The position numbers and the translations under genes are program-made. Under the pieces are notes generated by a model. It saw only the letters and a list, made by a program, of their open reading frames with translations. It did no database searches and was not told where the DNA came from. A stretch of DNA of 64,000 bases from Sphingomonas naasensis (GTDB lineage: Bacteria; Pseudomonadota; Alphaproteobacteria; Sphingomonadales; Sphingomonadaceae), in NCBI RefSeq assembly GCF_004792695.1, contig NZ_SRXU01000001.1, positions 1-64,000 of the forward strand. The letters are read 5' to 3'. Within the stretch, counting starts at the first letter, position 1, and each line of letters begins with the position of its first letter. Of this stretch, positions 1 through 8,239 are shown in pieces.

Positions 1-2682
1 GAGGGGGCCAACCTGGTTCTGTCGGGCACCAACGGCTCGGTCGCCAATGTGATCGGCGACGACAGCGCCCAATCGGTGACGATCGATGGCGCGCTCACCG
101 GCGGGGTCTCGCTGGGCGGCGGCGACGACAGCCTGACGATGCATCTCTCGGGGCTGCTCGACGGCGCGCTCGACGGCGGCGCGGGCAACGACACGCTCAA
201 CCTGACCCTCGACGGCGCTTCGAGCATCAACGGCATGTTCGGCTTCGAGACCGCCAACATCACCGGCGCATCGCCGCTGACGCTGACCGGCGATTTCGGC
301 GCCAACCAGCGGATCAACTTCGCCGGCAACAGCGACAACGAGCTGATCGTCGGCGCGGGCGCGACCTTCGCCGGCACGGTCGACGGCGGCGCCGGGCACG
401 ACCTGCTCCGCGTGCAATCGGGCGATGCGCAGACCCGCACGGTCGTCGCCTCGCAAATCCTCTCGTTCGAGGATCTGATCTCCGAAGGCGCCGGCACGCT
501 GGCGCTCACCGCGGGCAATTACAGCTTCGAGAATGTCGCGGTGAACGGCGGCAATCTCGAGCTCGGCGCGGGGACCACGCTCGGCACCAATCATGGCGTG
601 ATCTTCGACGGTGCCGACAACCGCTTCACCCTCGGCTCGGGCGCGTCGGTCGTCGGGCGGGTCGACGGCGGCGCCGGCAACGACACGCTTGCGCTGGTCC
701 AGGGAGCGGGCACCACCCGCCTGCTCAGCACCATCGACTATTCCGGGTTCGAGCGGCTCGAATCCTCGGGCAGCGGCAATGGCGAGCTGCGCATCGACCG
801 CAACGCCAGCTTCGCGAACGGCGTCGGCCTCGATGGCGGGGTGTTCAACGTCGTGACCGGCAATACGCTCACCGCCACCGTCGCCGGTGGCGCCAACCGC
901 GAGAGCCTGATCGTCGGCGGCCGCATCGAGGGCGATGTCGATCTCGGCGCCGGCGACGACTATCTGACGATCGCGGGCGCCGGCACGATCACCGGCACCC
1001 GCTCCGGCGGCGACGGCACCGACACGCTCGTGTTCAACACCAGCGGCACCTATGCGGCGCCGACGGTGTTCGACGCGGGCAGCTATGCGAGCTTCGAGGC
1101 GCTCAACGTCGAGGGCGGGGTGGTCTCGTTCACCGGCACCGGCAGCTACGCGGCGATCAACATCGCCGGCGGGCGGCTGATCGGCCAGGCGGGCAGCGTG
1201 ATCACTGCGACCAGCCCGATCCAGGTCTCGCGCGGCGCGACCTTCGGCTCGGCGGGACGGGTCAATGGCGACATCATCGTCTCGGGCACGCTGTCGCCTG
1301 GCGCCTCGCCGGGGACGATGACGGTCAACGGCAACGTCAACTTCCAGCCGGGCTCGAACCTGCTGCTCGAGGTCTCGCCGACCGCGAGCGACCTGCTCAA
1401 CATCTCGGGCACGCTGAGCATCGCCAACGGCGCGACGATGGACATCACCGGCGTGCTCCACGGCACTCCGGGCAACCGGCTCGACCTCGTCGTCGCGCAG
1501 GGCGGGATCAACGGCCGCTTCACGACGATCAACAAGTCGAACGACATCTTCGGCTTCGTCGTCCAGAACGGCAACCGGCTGCAGATCCAGAGCGAGTTCC
1601 TGAACGGCGACTATCCGACCAACATCGGCGCGAGCATCGATTACGCCAATGAAGTGCTGCGCGGCGGCTATGGCGTGCAGGCCTTCACCGCGGCGCTGCC
1701 GGTGCTGGTCGACGCGCAGGGCGCGATCCAGCAACAGGCTTTCGCGCAGCTGACTCCCGAGCCCTATGGCTCGGCGATCCAGCTCGGCGAGGAGAACAGC
1801 CTGCTGCTCGTCGACGGCGTCCATGGCGCGACCGCGACGCGGGGCGAGGGCGAGGGGCTCTACACCTTCGGCCAGTTCCTCGCCGGGCGCGCCGACGTCA
1901 AGGCGACCAACGGGCTGAGCGGCGCTTCGGCGTCGCGCGTCAACAATCGCGGCTTCTTCGCCGGGCTCGGCTATGGGATCGGCGGGGGCACGCAGATCGG
2001 CGCGTTCGTCGGCGGGCTCGACAGCCAGCAGCGGATCGAGTGGCTGGGCGCGAAGACCGAGCTCGACGCGCTGGCCGCGGGCGTGTTCGGCGATACCCGC
2101 CTCGGCGGTCTCGGGCTGCACGGCCTCGTCGGCCTCAACGGCGGCAAGGCCGAGACCAGTCGCCGTCTGCTGGTGAACAATCACACCGGCAAGGCGAAGT
2201 ACGACCTGACCAGCTGGATCGCCGATCTCGGCGTCGACTATCAGGTCCGTCTCGGGGCGTGGACGCTCGCGCCCAAGCTGGGCGTGACCTATGTCCGCAC
2301 CAGCCGCGCGGCCGCGGCCGAGCAGGGCCTCGGCGACTTCAGCCTGTCGGTCGACAAGGGGCATCGCAACAGTTGGTTCGGCGAGGCGGCGGTCGCCGCG
2401 ACGGGCAGCTTCGATCTCGCCGGCGCGAAGCTCACGCCCTATGCCCAGGTAGGCGTCCGCCAGCTGATGGGCGACGCGCGGGTGCCGGTCACCGGCCAGT
2501 TCACCGGCGCCGGCAGCAAGATCACCGTCGACGGGATCGAGCGCGAGGGCACCGCGCTGCGCGTCGCGCTTGGCCTCGGCATCGACCTGAGCGAAGGCGT
2601 GCGGCTGCAAGCCGGCTATAGCGGCGAATTCACCGGCACCGAGCGCAACAGCGTGATGGGAGGCCTGAGCTTCCGCTTCTGA
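1..2682 (+). CDS. Autotransporter outer-membrane beta-barrel protein (5' truncated by window)
   Basis: The frame is open from base 1, so the N-terminus lies outside the window; 893 residues are visible. The first ~560 residues are a Gly/Asp/Asn/Thr-rich passenger of the beta-helix type, with recurring GGAGNDTL, GGAGHDLL and GGGDDSL motifs. A linker near TPEPYGSAIQLGEENSLLL leads into a C-terminal domain of about 270 residues made of alternating amphipathic strands. It ends in GLSFRF, with the terminal aromatic residue expected of an autotransporter (type V secretion) barrel. The barrel should sit in the outer membrane and display or release the passenger. The GGxGxD-like motifs resemble RTX calcium-binding repeats, but they are spaced apart here rather than in a tight tandem block. 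Passenger function is unknown: adhesin and surface enzyme are both possible. Confidence 0.9.
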   Translation, partial: EGANLVLSGTNGSVANVIGDDSAQSVTIDGALTGGVSLGGGDDSLTMHLSGLLDGALDGGAGNDTLNLTLDGASSINGMFGFETANITGASPLTLTGDFGANQRINFAGNSDNELIVGAGATFAGTVDGGAGHDLLRVQSGDAQTRTVVASQILSFEDLISEGAGTLALTAGNYSFENVAVNGGNLELGAGTTLGTNHGVIFDGADNRFTLGSGASVVGRVDGGAGNDTLALVQGAGTTRLLSTIDYSGFERLESSGSGNGELRIDRNASFANGVGLDGGVFNVVTGNTLTATVAGGANRESLIVGGRIEGDVDLGAGDDYLTIAGAGTITGTRSGGDGTDTLVFNTSGTYAAPTVFDAGSYASFEALNVEGGVVSFTGTGSYAAINIAGGRLIGQAGSVITATSPIQVSRGATFGSAGRVNGDIIVSGTLSPGASPGTMTVNGNVNFQPGSNLLLEVSPTASDLLNISGTLSIANGATMDITGVLHGTPGNRLDLVVAQGGINGRFTTINKSNDIFGFVVQNGNRLQIQSEFLNGDYPTNIGASIDYANEVLRGGYGVQAFTAALPVLVDAQGAIQQQAFAQLTPEPYGSAIQLGEENSLLLVDGVHGATATRGEGEGLYTFGQFLAGRADVKATNGLSGASASRVNNRGFFAGLGYGIGGGTQIGAFVGGLDSQQRIEWLGAKTELDALAAGVFGDTRLGGLGLHGLVGLNGGKAETSRRLLVNNHTGKAKYDLTSWIADLGVDYQVRLGAWTLAPKLGVTYVRTSRAAAAEQGLGDFSLSVDKGHRNSWFGEAAVAATGSFDLAGAKLTPYAQVGVRQLMGDARVPVTGQFTGAGSKITVDGIEREGTALRVALGLGIDLSEGVRLQAGYSGEFTGTERNSVMGGLSFRF

Positions 2683-2715
2683 TGTTTACCCCTTGAGCCC
2701 CGAGGGGTCGCCGGT

Positions 2716-2747
2716 GACACGGTCCGGGTTTCGATCCGGGCCGTGTC
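2716..2747 (+). terminator. Hairpin downstream of the autotransporter gene
   Basis: GACACGGTCCGG and CCGGGCCGTGTC form a 12-bp stem with one G-U pair and an 8-nt loop, starting 34 nt after the stop codon. There is no long T run, only ATTGCGTTT, so this is a candidate rather than a classical intrinsic terminator. Confidence 0.5.
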
Positions 2748-2894
2748 ATTGCGTTTCGCGTTGGTCGCGCCCGCGGCTGCGTTGATCGCCGTCGTCGCGG
2801 CACCGCCCGCGCTGGTCGCGCACCGGTCGTCGGCGTCGATCGGGCCCTTCTACACCTCCGGCGGACGCTCGTGTCCGGAAGCTGGAGAAAGAAC

Positions 2895-3245
2895 ATGTCG
2901 AGAAATGCATCCCGCAGCGCGCTGCTGCTGGGACTGTCGCTGGCCTGCATGGCCGCGCCCCCGTCGCTGGCGCAGGACGTGCCCGATCCAGCCGAGCAGC
3001 AAGTGACCCAGCCGGCGGAAGCCGCGGCGGTCGATCCGTGCGCGGTGCCGAAAAAGAAGAAGAAAAAGGGCCTCGGGCTCGGCGGGCTGCTCAAGGCCGC
3101 GCGCTCGTCGGGGCTGGCCAACATCGGCATCGGCGGGATGGGCAAGGGCGGCGCGCTGGCCAACGCCGCGATCGGCACGGCGGCGTCGCTCAGCGAGACC
3201 GCGGCGGCGAATGCGGCGGCGAAGCAGGCGGAGAGCGGCTGCTGA
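2895..3245 (+). CDS. Small secreted protein with a poly-lysine tract and glycine-rich segment
   Basis: A 116-residue protein. The N-terminus has a signal peptide (SRNASR, then a hydrophobic stretch ending SLAQ). The mature part is acidic/alanine-rich, then has Cys-Ala-Val-Pro followed by six lysines, a GLGLGGLL segment and an Ala/Gly-rich tail ending in Cys. Two cysteines flank the conserved-looking part and could form a disulfide. The start was placed at 2895 because GGAGAAAG lies just upstream; an in-frame start at 2871 would put charged residues before the signal peptide. No known domain is recognised. It is followed by a tRNA gene on the other strand. Probably periplasmic; function unknown. 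Confidence 0.7.
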   Translation: MSRNASRSALLLGLSLACMAAPPSLAQDVPDPAEQQVTQPAEAAAVDPCAVPKKKKKKGLGLGGLLKAARSSGLANIGIGGMGKGGALANAAIGTAASLSETAAANAAAKQAESGC

Positions 3246-3264
3246 AGTGCGGGCGGGGCGATGG

Positions 3265-3354
<90 letters not shown>

Positions 3355-3453
3355 GCTCAGCCCCCGCTATCGCGGCGCGCGGCAGGATGCCACAAAATCT
3401 TGACCGAACCCCGTCGCGGGGGGCTTCATGCCCGCGTCCGGCTGTGGCACACC

Positions 3454-4506
3454 ATGCGCATGTTCGGTTTGCGTGCGATGCTCGGGAAAGCGGCGGTTCT
3501 GGCCGTGGCGGTGGTGGCGGCGGGTCCGGCGGCGGCGCCCGCCGTCGCGCAGGACGAGGCCGGCTTCCAGGCCTATCTCCAGACGCTCGGCCGCCAGGCG
3601 CTGGCGCAGGGCGTGACGCGGCGCACGGTCGACCTCGTCATCCCGACGCTGACCTACAATGCCCGCGTCGTCGAGCTCGACCGCCAGCAGCCCGAGCAGC
3701 GGCCCAATGCGCCGATCTCGAACTTCGAACCCTATCGCGTGAAGCATGTCGACGCCGCGCGGATCGGGCAGGGGCGCGCGGCATGGCAGCGCGTGCGGCC
3801 GCGGCTGGCGCGGATCGAGCGCGAGACCGGCGTGCCCGAATCGATCATGGTGGCGATCTGGGGGCACGAGACCGCGTACGGCAAGGTGATGGGCGGGTTC
3901 GACCTGCCGCGCGCGCTCGCCAGCCTCGCCTATGAAGGGCGCCGGCGCGACCTGTTCGCGAGCGAGTTCATCGCGACGCTCAAGATGATCGATCGCGGCG
4001 TGCCGCGCGAGAAGCTGGTCGGCAGCTGGGCCGGCGCGTTCGGCGGGCCGCAATTCCTGCCGAGCGTCTATCTGCGGCTCGCGGTCGACGGCGACGGCGA
4101 CGGGCTCGCCGACATCTGGAGCAGCGAGGCCGACACGCTCGCCTCGATCGCCAATTATTTCGTCAATGCCGGCTGGCGGCCGGGCCAGCCCTGGGGAGTC
4201 GCGGTGCGCGTGCCCGAGGGGTTCAACCGCGCCGCGGTCGCCGGACGCACCACCTCGCCGCGCTGCCCGCGGGTGTTCGAGCGCCACAGCCGCTGGAAGA
4301 CGATCGCCGAATGGCGCGCGCTGGGGCTGACGCCGCAGGGGCGCGGCTGGCCGGCCGACAATGTCCAGGCGACCTTGCTCGAGCCCGACGGCCCGGGGCG
4401 GACCGCCTATTTGCTCACCGGCAATTATCGCGTGATCCTCGACTATAATTGCTCGAATTTTTACGCATTGTCGGTAGGCCTGCTCGCCGATGAAGTCGAA
4501 CGCTAG
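3454..4506 (+). CDS. Lytic murein transglycosylase, MltB family
   Basis: A 350-residue precursor with an N-terminal hydrophobic signal ending PAVAQ (no lipobox, so periplasmic rather than lipid-anchored). The SLT_2/MltB domain spans about residues 35-330. WGHETAYGK carries the expected catalytic glutamate (E139), and SWAGAFGGPQFLPS is the family's substrate-cleft motif. It cleaves the MurNAc-GlcNAc bond to give anhydromuropeptides, which an AmpG-type permease such as the one at 32976 could import. The start was placed at 3454, after the tRNA; an earlier in-frame start would run through the tRNA antisense. The 3' end overlaps the next gene by 17 bp, which suggests an operon with the RlpA-like and DacA genes. 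Confidence 0.93.
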   Translation: MRMFGLRAMLGKAAVLAVAVVAAGPAAAPAVAQDEAGFQAYLQTLGRQALAQGVTRRTVDLVIPTLTYNARVVELDRQQPEQRPNAPISNFEPYRVKHVDAARIGQGRAAWQRVRPRLARIERETGVPESIMVAIWGHETAYGKVMGGFDLPRALASLAYEGRRRDLFASEFIATLKMIDRGVPREKLVGSWAGAFGGPQFLPSVYLRLAVDGDGDGLADIWSSEADTLASIANYFVNAGWRPGQPWGVAVRVPEGFNRAAVAGRTTSPRCPRVFERHSRWKTIAEWRALGLTPQGRGWPADNVQATLLEPDGPGRTAYLLTGNYRVILDYNCSNFYALSVGLLADEVER

Positions 4507-5398
4507 CGCCGTCGCTGCCCTTCTCCTCCTCGCCGGTTTCGGCGGGGCCGGAGCCTTTGCCACCCCCGCGCCGGACGGTCAGAGCGCGCCGGGCGCCAGC
4601 TATCCGGTTCCCGGATCGGCGCCGGCCCAGCCCCGGCCCGCTGCGCCGCGGCTCGATTATGCGCAGGATGCCGATCCGACCGCAGGCATCGAAGGGCCGC
4701 GCGGTTCATCGCAGCGCGCGCCGGGTGAGCAGCGCTACGACGAGGTCGGCTATGCCACCGTCGCCGAGATCGGCGCGGGCGTCACCGCGGTGCATGCCGG
4801 CTTGCCGGTCGACACCCTCGTCGAAGTGACCTCGCTCGAGAATGGCCGGACGATCGTGGCGCTCGTCACCGCGACCGATCCCGGCGCGGCCAAGCCGATC
4901 ACCCTGTCGGTGGGCGCCGCGCGCGAGCTCGGCCATGCCGAGAGCGGGCAAATGCCGGTGCGCGTCCGGCGCGTGGCGGCGGCGCCGGGCGACCTGCTCG
5001 CGCTCCGCTCGGGCAAGCCTGCGCCGGCGCGCCCCGATACGCCGCCGGTGCTGCTCAATGCATTGCGCAAGCATCTCGGCCCGCCCGCGACGACGTCGCT
5101 CGCCAGCGAAGTACGGACCGCGCCTGCGCGGCCTATGCCGGCGGCGCGCCCGGCCGCAGCGCCGCCGCGCGCGGCACGGCCCGTCGCGGCCACGGGCTTC
5201 TACGTGCAGATCGCCGCACTTTCTAACGCCGGCAACGCGCAAGCGCTTGCGCGGAGGCTCGGCGGGTCCGTAAAGCAGGGTGGAGGGCTCTATCGCGTGC
5301 AGCTCGGGCCGTTCGCCACACGGGCGCAGGCCGAAGCAGCGCGGGGCGGGGCCGCACGCGCGGGTTATGGGGACGCGCGCGTACTCGCCGTCAACTGA
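4490..5398 (+). CDS. RlpA-like double-psi-barrel protein with C-terminal SPOR domain (catalytic motifs degenerate)
   Basis: 302 residues: signal peptide, proline-rich linker, RlpA-like barrel at about residues 80-165, second linker, and a SPOR domain (FYVQIAALSNAGNAQAL...LYRVQLGPF) at the C-terminus that should bind denuded septal glycan. The barrel keeps the TAVHAGLPVDTLVEVTSLENG core, which aligns with the family's TAAHxTLPFGTxVxVTNLxNG. The family's ASGE and NDRGPF motifs are not recognisable; the latter region reads TATDPGA. It may therefore be a glycan-binding septal protein without lytic activity (inference). It overlaps the mltB-type gene and is followed 22 bp later by dacA. Confidence 0.8.
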   Translation: MKSNASAVAALLLLAGFGGAGAFATPAPDGQSAPGASYPVPGSAPAQPRPAAPRLDYAQDADPTAGIEGPRGSSQRAPGEQRYDEVGYATVAEIGAGVTAVHAGLPVDTLVEVTSLENGRTIVALVTATDPGAAKPITLSVGAARELGHAESGQMPVRVRRVAAAPGDLLALRSGKPAPARPDTPPVLLNALRKHLGPPATTSLASEVRTAPARPMPAARPAAAPPRAARPVAATGFYVQIAALSNAGNAQALARRLGGSVKQGGGLYRVQLGPFATRAQAEAARGGAARAGYGDARVLAVN

Positions 5399-5420
5399 GT
5401 AACCCGGGGACCCGGACATA

Positions 5421-6584
5421 ATGAAGAAGCTGACCGCCGCCTCGATCCTGGCGCTCGCCGTCGCCTGGCCAACCACCGCGCAGCAGAGCCCGCCCTTCGA
5501 TACGCCGGCGCCGATCGCCTATCTCGAGGATCTCTCCTCGGGCGCGGTGCTCTACGCCAAGGACGCCGATCGCCGCATTCCGCCGGCATCGATGGCGAAG
5601 ATGATGACGGTCTATGTCGCGTTCGACCTGATCAAGAAGGGCGAGCTCAAGCTCAGCGACACCGCCCCGGTCCGCCCCGAGACGTGGAAGAAATGGCATT
5701 CGCAGGGCTCGACGATGTTCCTCGCGGTCGGCGAGAATCCGCGCGTCGAGGATCTGCTCAACGGCATCGTCACGCTTTCGGGCAACGACGCCTGCGTCGT
5801 CCTCGCCGAGAAGATCGCCGGCACCGAGGAATCGTTCGTCAATCTGATGAACCAGCGCGCGAAGGAGCTGGGGCTGAGCAACAGCCAGTTCGGCACTTCG
5901 AACGGCTGGCCCGACGAAGGCCGCACCTTCGTCACCGCGCGCGACCTCGCGCACCTCGCCAAGGCGACGATCGAGCACCATCCCGAGCTCTACAAGCAGT
6001 TCTACAGCCGCACCAACTTCACCTGGGGCAAGACGCTCGGCGCCGGCGCCGACATCACCCAGGGCAATCGCGATCCGCTGCTCGGCCGCGTCCAGGGCGC
6101 CGACGGGCTCAAGACCGGGCACACCGAGGAGGCAGGCTATGGCTTCACCGGATCGGCGCAGCAGAATGGCCGCCGGCTGGTGATGGTGATCGCCGGGCTC
6201 GACAGCTATGGCGGCCGCGCCGAGGAATCGGTGCGCTTCATGGAATGGGGCTTCCGCTCGTGGAAGCCGCTGCCGATCGCCTCGAAGGGCAAGCGCATCG
6301 GCGAGGTCGAGGTGCAGGGCGGCGGCGCGGGCAGCGTCGGCGTGGTCGCGCCGCGCGACCTCAATGCGACGGTTCCTGCCGGCACCTCGCCCAGGATGAC
6401 CGGCAAGCTGGTCTATCTCGGCCCGGTCAAGGCGCCGATCAAGGCCGGGCAGCACGTCGCCGACCTGATCGTCGAGACGCCGGGCATGCCGACCCAGACG
6501 CTGCCGCTGGTCGCCGAGGCCGATGTCGGCGAGGCGGGCTTCTTCCGCCGCGTGTGGCTGGGGCTGACCTCGCTGTTCGGGTGA
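5421..6584 (+). CDS. dacA: D-alanyl-D-alanine carboxypeptidase (PBP5/DacA family)
   Basis: 387 residues with a signal peptide (ends PTTAQQ). All three penicillin-binding motifs are intact: SMAK with nucleophile S57/K60, SGN at 120-122 and KTG at 231-233. The C-terminal PBP5-type all-beta domain follows. The protein ends FFRRVWLGLTSLFG, an amphipathic helix typical of PBP5-type membrane anchoring. It removes the terminal D-Ala from peptidoglycan pentapeptides. Third gene of the mltB-rlpA-dacA set. The symbol follows family usage; orthologues are also called dacC or dacF. Confidence 0.93.
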   Translation: MKKLTAASILALAVAWPTTAQQSPPFDTPAPIAYLEDLSSGAVLYAKDADRRIPPASMAKMMTVYVAFDLIKKGELKLSDTAPVRPETWKKWHSQGSTMFLAVGENPRVEDLLNGIVTLSGNDACVVLAEKIAGTEESFVNLMNQRAKELGLSNSQFGTSNGWPDEGRTFVTARDLAHLAKATIEHHPELYKQFYSRTNFTWGKTLGAGADITQGNRDPLLGRVQGADGLKTGHTEEAGYGFTGSAQQNGRRLVMVIAGLDSYGGRAEESVRFMEWGFRSWKPLPIASKGKRIGEVEVQGGGAGSVGVVAPRDLNATVPAGTSPRMTGKLVYLGPVKAPIKAGQHVADLIVETPGMPTQTLPLVAEADVGEAGFFRRVWLGLTSLFG

Positions 6585-6616
6585 TCGCCGGCGTCGTCGC
6601 GGCGATATCTTTCCCC

Positions 6617-6719
6617 GTCATCCCCGCGAAAGCGGGGACCCATCTCCTGCGCCGCCGCGATCGCACCGGTGCGTTTGAGGATCATCCGGGCGATGGGGCC
6701 GCGCTTTCGCGGGGGTGAC
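6617..6719. repeat. REPIN-like REP doublet (CCCCGCGAAAGCGGGG type)
   Basis: Two imperfect copies of a 27-nt REP sequence face each other. The left arm begins GTCATCCCCGCGAAAGCG at 6617 and the right arm ends GCTTTCGCGGGGGTGAC at 6719, with about 3 mismatches between arms. The element lies in the 206-bp gap between dacA and holB and is followed by a related single REP. Confidence 0.75.
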
Positions 6720-6744
6720 GATTTGAAGGAGACGCTCGCGGCCT

Positions 6745-6770
6745 GAGATCCCGGCTTTCGCCGGGATGAC
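6745..6770. repeat. Single REP palindrome (CCCGGCTTTCGCCGGG)
   Basis: Starts GAGATCCCGGCTTTCG and ends CGCCGGGATGAC. The 26 bases are identical to the right arm of the REPIN at 57471-57550, so the two loci carry the same repeat family. Confidence 0.8.
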
Positions 6771-6790
6771 GGTTGGTGTCTAAGGTGACC

Positions 6791-7771
6791 ATGCTCCTCG
6801 GCAACGAATCCGCCCGTGACGCGCTCGCCGCCGCGATGGCCAGCGGCGTGCTCCACCATGCCTGGCTGATCGCCGGGCCGGAGGGCGTGGGCAAGGCCAG
6901 CTTCGCGCGGATGGCGGCGGCGCGGATGCTCGCCGAGGCCGCCGAGCCGCACAGGCTCAGCCCCGGCTGGGAGGTGCCCGAGACGACCCAGACCGCGCAT
7001 CTGATCGCGGCGGGGGCGCATCCCGATTATCGCGAGCTGGTGCGGCTGCCCAAGGACGCCGCCAAGCCCGACGAGGCGCTGGCCCGCTCTATCACGATCG
7101 CGCAGGTGCGCAGCCTCCAGCCGCTGTTCGCGACCAAGCCTTCGCTCAGCCAGCGCCGCGTGGTGCTGATCGATTCGATCGACGATCTCGAGCGCGGCGG
7201 CGCCAATGCACTGCTCAAGAATCTCGAGGAGCCGCCGGCGGGGACGATCTTCCTGCTGGTCAGCCACGCGCCGGGCCAGCTGCTGCCGACGATCCGCTCG
7301 CGCTGCCGGCTGCTGCGCTTCGATCCGCTGGCCGATGCGCAGGTCGCGACCGTCCTCCGCGATGCGCTGCCGCAGGCGAATGCCAGCGAGATCGAGTCGC
7401 TGGTCCGCGCGGGCGAGGGCTCGCCGGGGCGCGCGCTGGGCTTTGCCGGGCTCGACATCGCCGCGCTCGAAAGCGACATGGCGCTGCTCGCCGAGACCGG
7501 CGACCCCTCCAATGCGGTGCGCGCGCGGCTGGCGAAGCTGCTCGGCGCCAAGGCCGCGCAGCCGCGCTACGAGGCGTTTCTGGAGCGCGCGCCGGGCTTC
7601 ATCGCCGCCCGCGCGAAGACGCGATCGGGCGAGCCGCTGCGCATCGCGCTCGATGCCTATGGCGCGGCGCGCGAGCTCGGCGGGGCGGCGATCGGGCTGT
7701 CGCTCGACGCCGGCGCGACAGTGTTCGAGATGGCCGGATTGATCGCGCGGCTCTCGTCGCGAACTGCTTGA
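6791..7771 (+). CDS. holB: DNA polymerase III subunit delta'
   Basis: 326 residues. A clamp-loader AAA+ fold begins at residue 1, with a Walker A-like GPEGVGKA (29-36). The diagnostic delta' stretch LLKNLEEPPAGTIFLLVSHA is followed by LLPTIRSRCRLLRF (SRC motif). As part of the clamp loader it helps load the beta sliding clamp. The start was set at ATG 6791, preceded by TAAGG; TTG/GTG codons at 6773-6788 are possible. The gene commonly follows tmk, but no tmk lies upstream here, only REP elements. Its stop codon overlaps the -35 region of the next gene's promoter. Confidence 0.92.
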   Translation: MLLGNESARDALAAAMASGVLHHAWLIAGPEGVGKASFARMAAARMLAEAAEPHRLSPGWEVPETTQTAHLIAAGAHPDYRELVRLPKDAAKPDEALARSITIAQVRSLQPLFATKPSLSQRRVVLIDSIDDLERGGANALLKNLEEPPAGTIFLLVSHAPGQLLPTIRSRCRLLRFDPLADAQVATVLRDALPQANASEIESLVRAGEGSPGRALGFAGLDIAALESDMALLAETGDPSNAVRARLAKLLGAKAAQPRYEAFLERAPGFIAARAKTRSGEPLRIALDAYGAARELGGAAIGLSLDAGATVFEMAGLIARLSSRTA

Positions 7772-7797
7772 CGTTCACGTAAAGGTAAAGCTATAGA
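7768..7797 (+). promoter_or_regulatory. Promoter with overlapping palindromic operator for merR/acyl-CoA dehydrogenase
   Basis: TTGACG (7768-7773) and TATAGA (7792-7797) are separated by 18 bp, which is long-spaced as MerR-type promoters tend to be. The palindrome TTGACGTTCACGTAAA (7768-7783) covers the -35 element and resembles the ACGT-nn-ACGT operators described for LiuR-type MerR regulators. The predicted transcription start falls at about 7804, on the merR start codon. Confidence 0.65.
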
Positions 7798-7803
7798 GCG
7801 GGC

Positions 7804-8229
7804 ATGTCCGCTGTTGCCTTTCCTCTCGAGGCCCTGGCGCCTATCGAGCCGCGTTCCGAGCAGGACGCCTTCTCCATTTCCGATCTGTGCGCCGAGTTCG
7901 CGGTGACCCCGCGCGCGCTGCGCTTCTACGAGGACGAGGGGCTGATCGCCCCCGAGCGCCGCGGCACCCAGCGCATCTATTCGCATGCCGATCGCGCGCG
8001 CCTCGCCTGGATCCTGCGCGGCAAGCGCGTCGGCTTCAGCCTCGCCGAGATCAAGGAGATGATCGATCTCTACGATGTCGGCGAAGGGCGCCGCGTGCAG
8101 AAGCAAGTGACGCTCGAGCGCTGCCGCGACCGCATCCAGCTGCTCGAGAACCAGAAGCGCGACATCGACGCGCACATCGTCGAGCTCCAGCAATTCGTCG
8201 AGCTGCTCGAGAGCAGCGACGCTCACTGA
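7804..8229 (+). CDS. MerR family transcriptional regulator
   Basis: 141 residues. The winged-helix MerR DNA-binding domain starts near residue 23 ([20 protein letters not shown]) and continues with [15 protein letters not shown]-terminal coiled coil (residues ~95-135) for dimerisation lacks a recognisable metal-binding cysteine cluster, so it is not a metal sensor of the MerR/CueR kind. It sits 10 bp ahead of an acyl-CoA dehydrogenase gene and has a LiuR-like operator in its own promoter. Autoregulation and control of acyl-CoA catabolism are therefore likely (inference). No Shine-Dalgarno precedes the ATG. Confidence 0.87.
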   Translation: MSAVAFPLEALAPIEPRSEQDAFSISDLCAEFAVTPRALRFYEDEGLIAPERRGTQRIYSHADRARLAWILRGKRVGFSLAEIKEMIDLYDVGEGRRVQKQVTLERCRDRIQLLENQKRDIDAHIVELQQFVELLESSDAH

Positions 8230-8239
8230 GGAACCTGAA

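Noticed and set aside
3049-3069. A-rich lysine tract (G AAA AAG) as a programmed -1 frameshift site
   Set aside because: The -1 frame would run antisense through the tRNA-Ser gene and gives no protein-like product; the six-lysine tract in the 0 frame makes sense in the small secreted protein.
6617-6770. Clustered palindromes resembling a short CRISPR
   Set aside because: Units are in inverted, not direct, orientation with unequal spacing, and no cas gene is near; REP/REPIN explains them.
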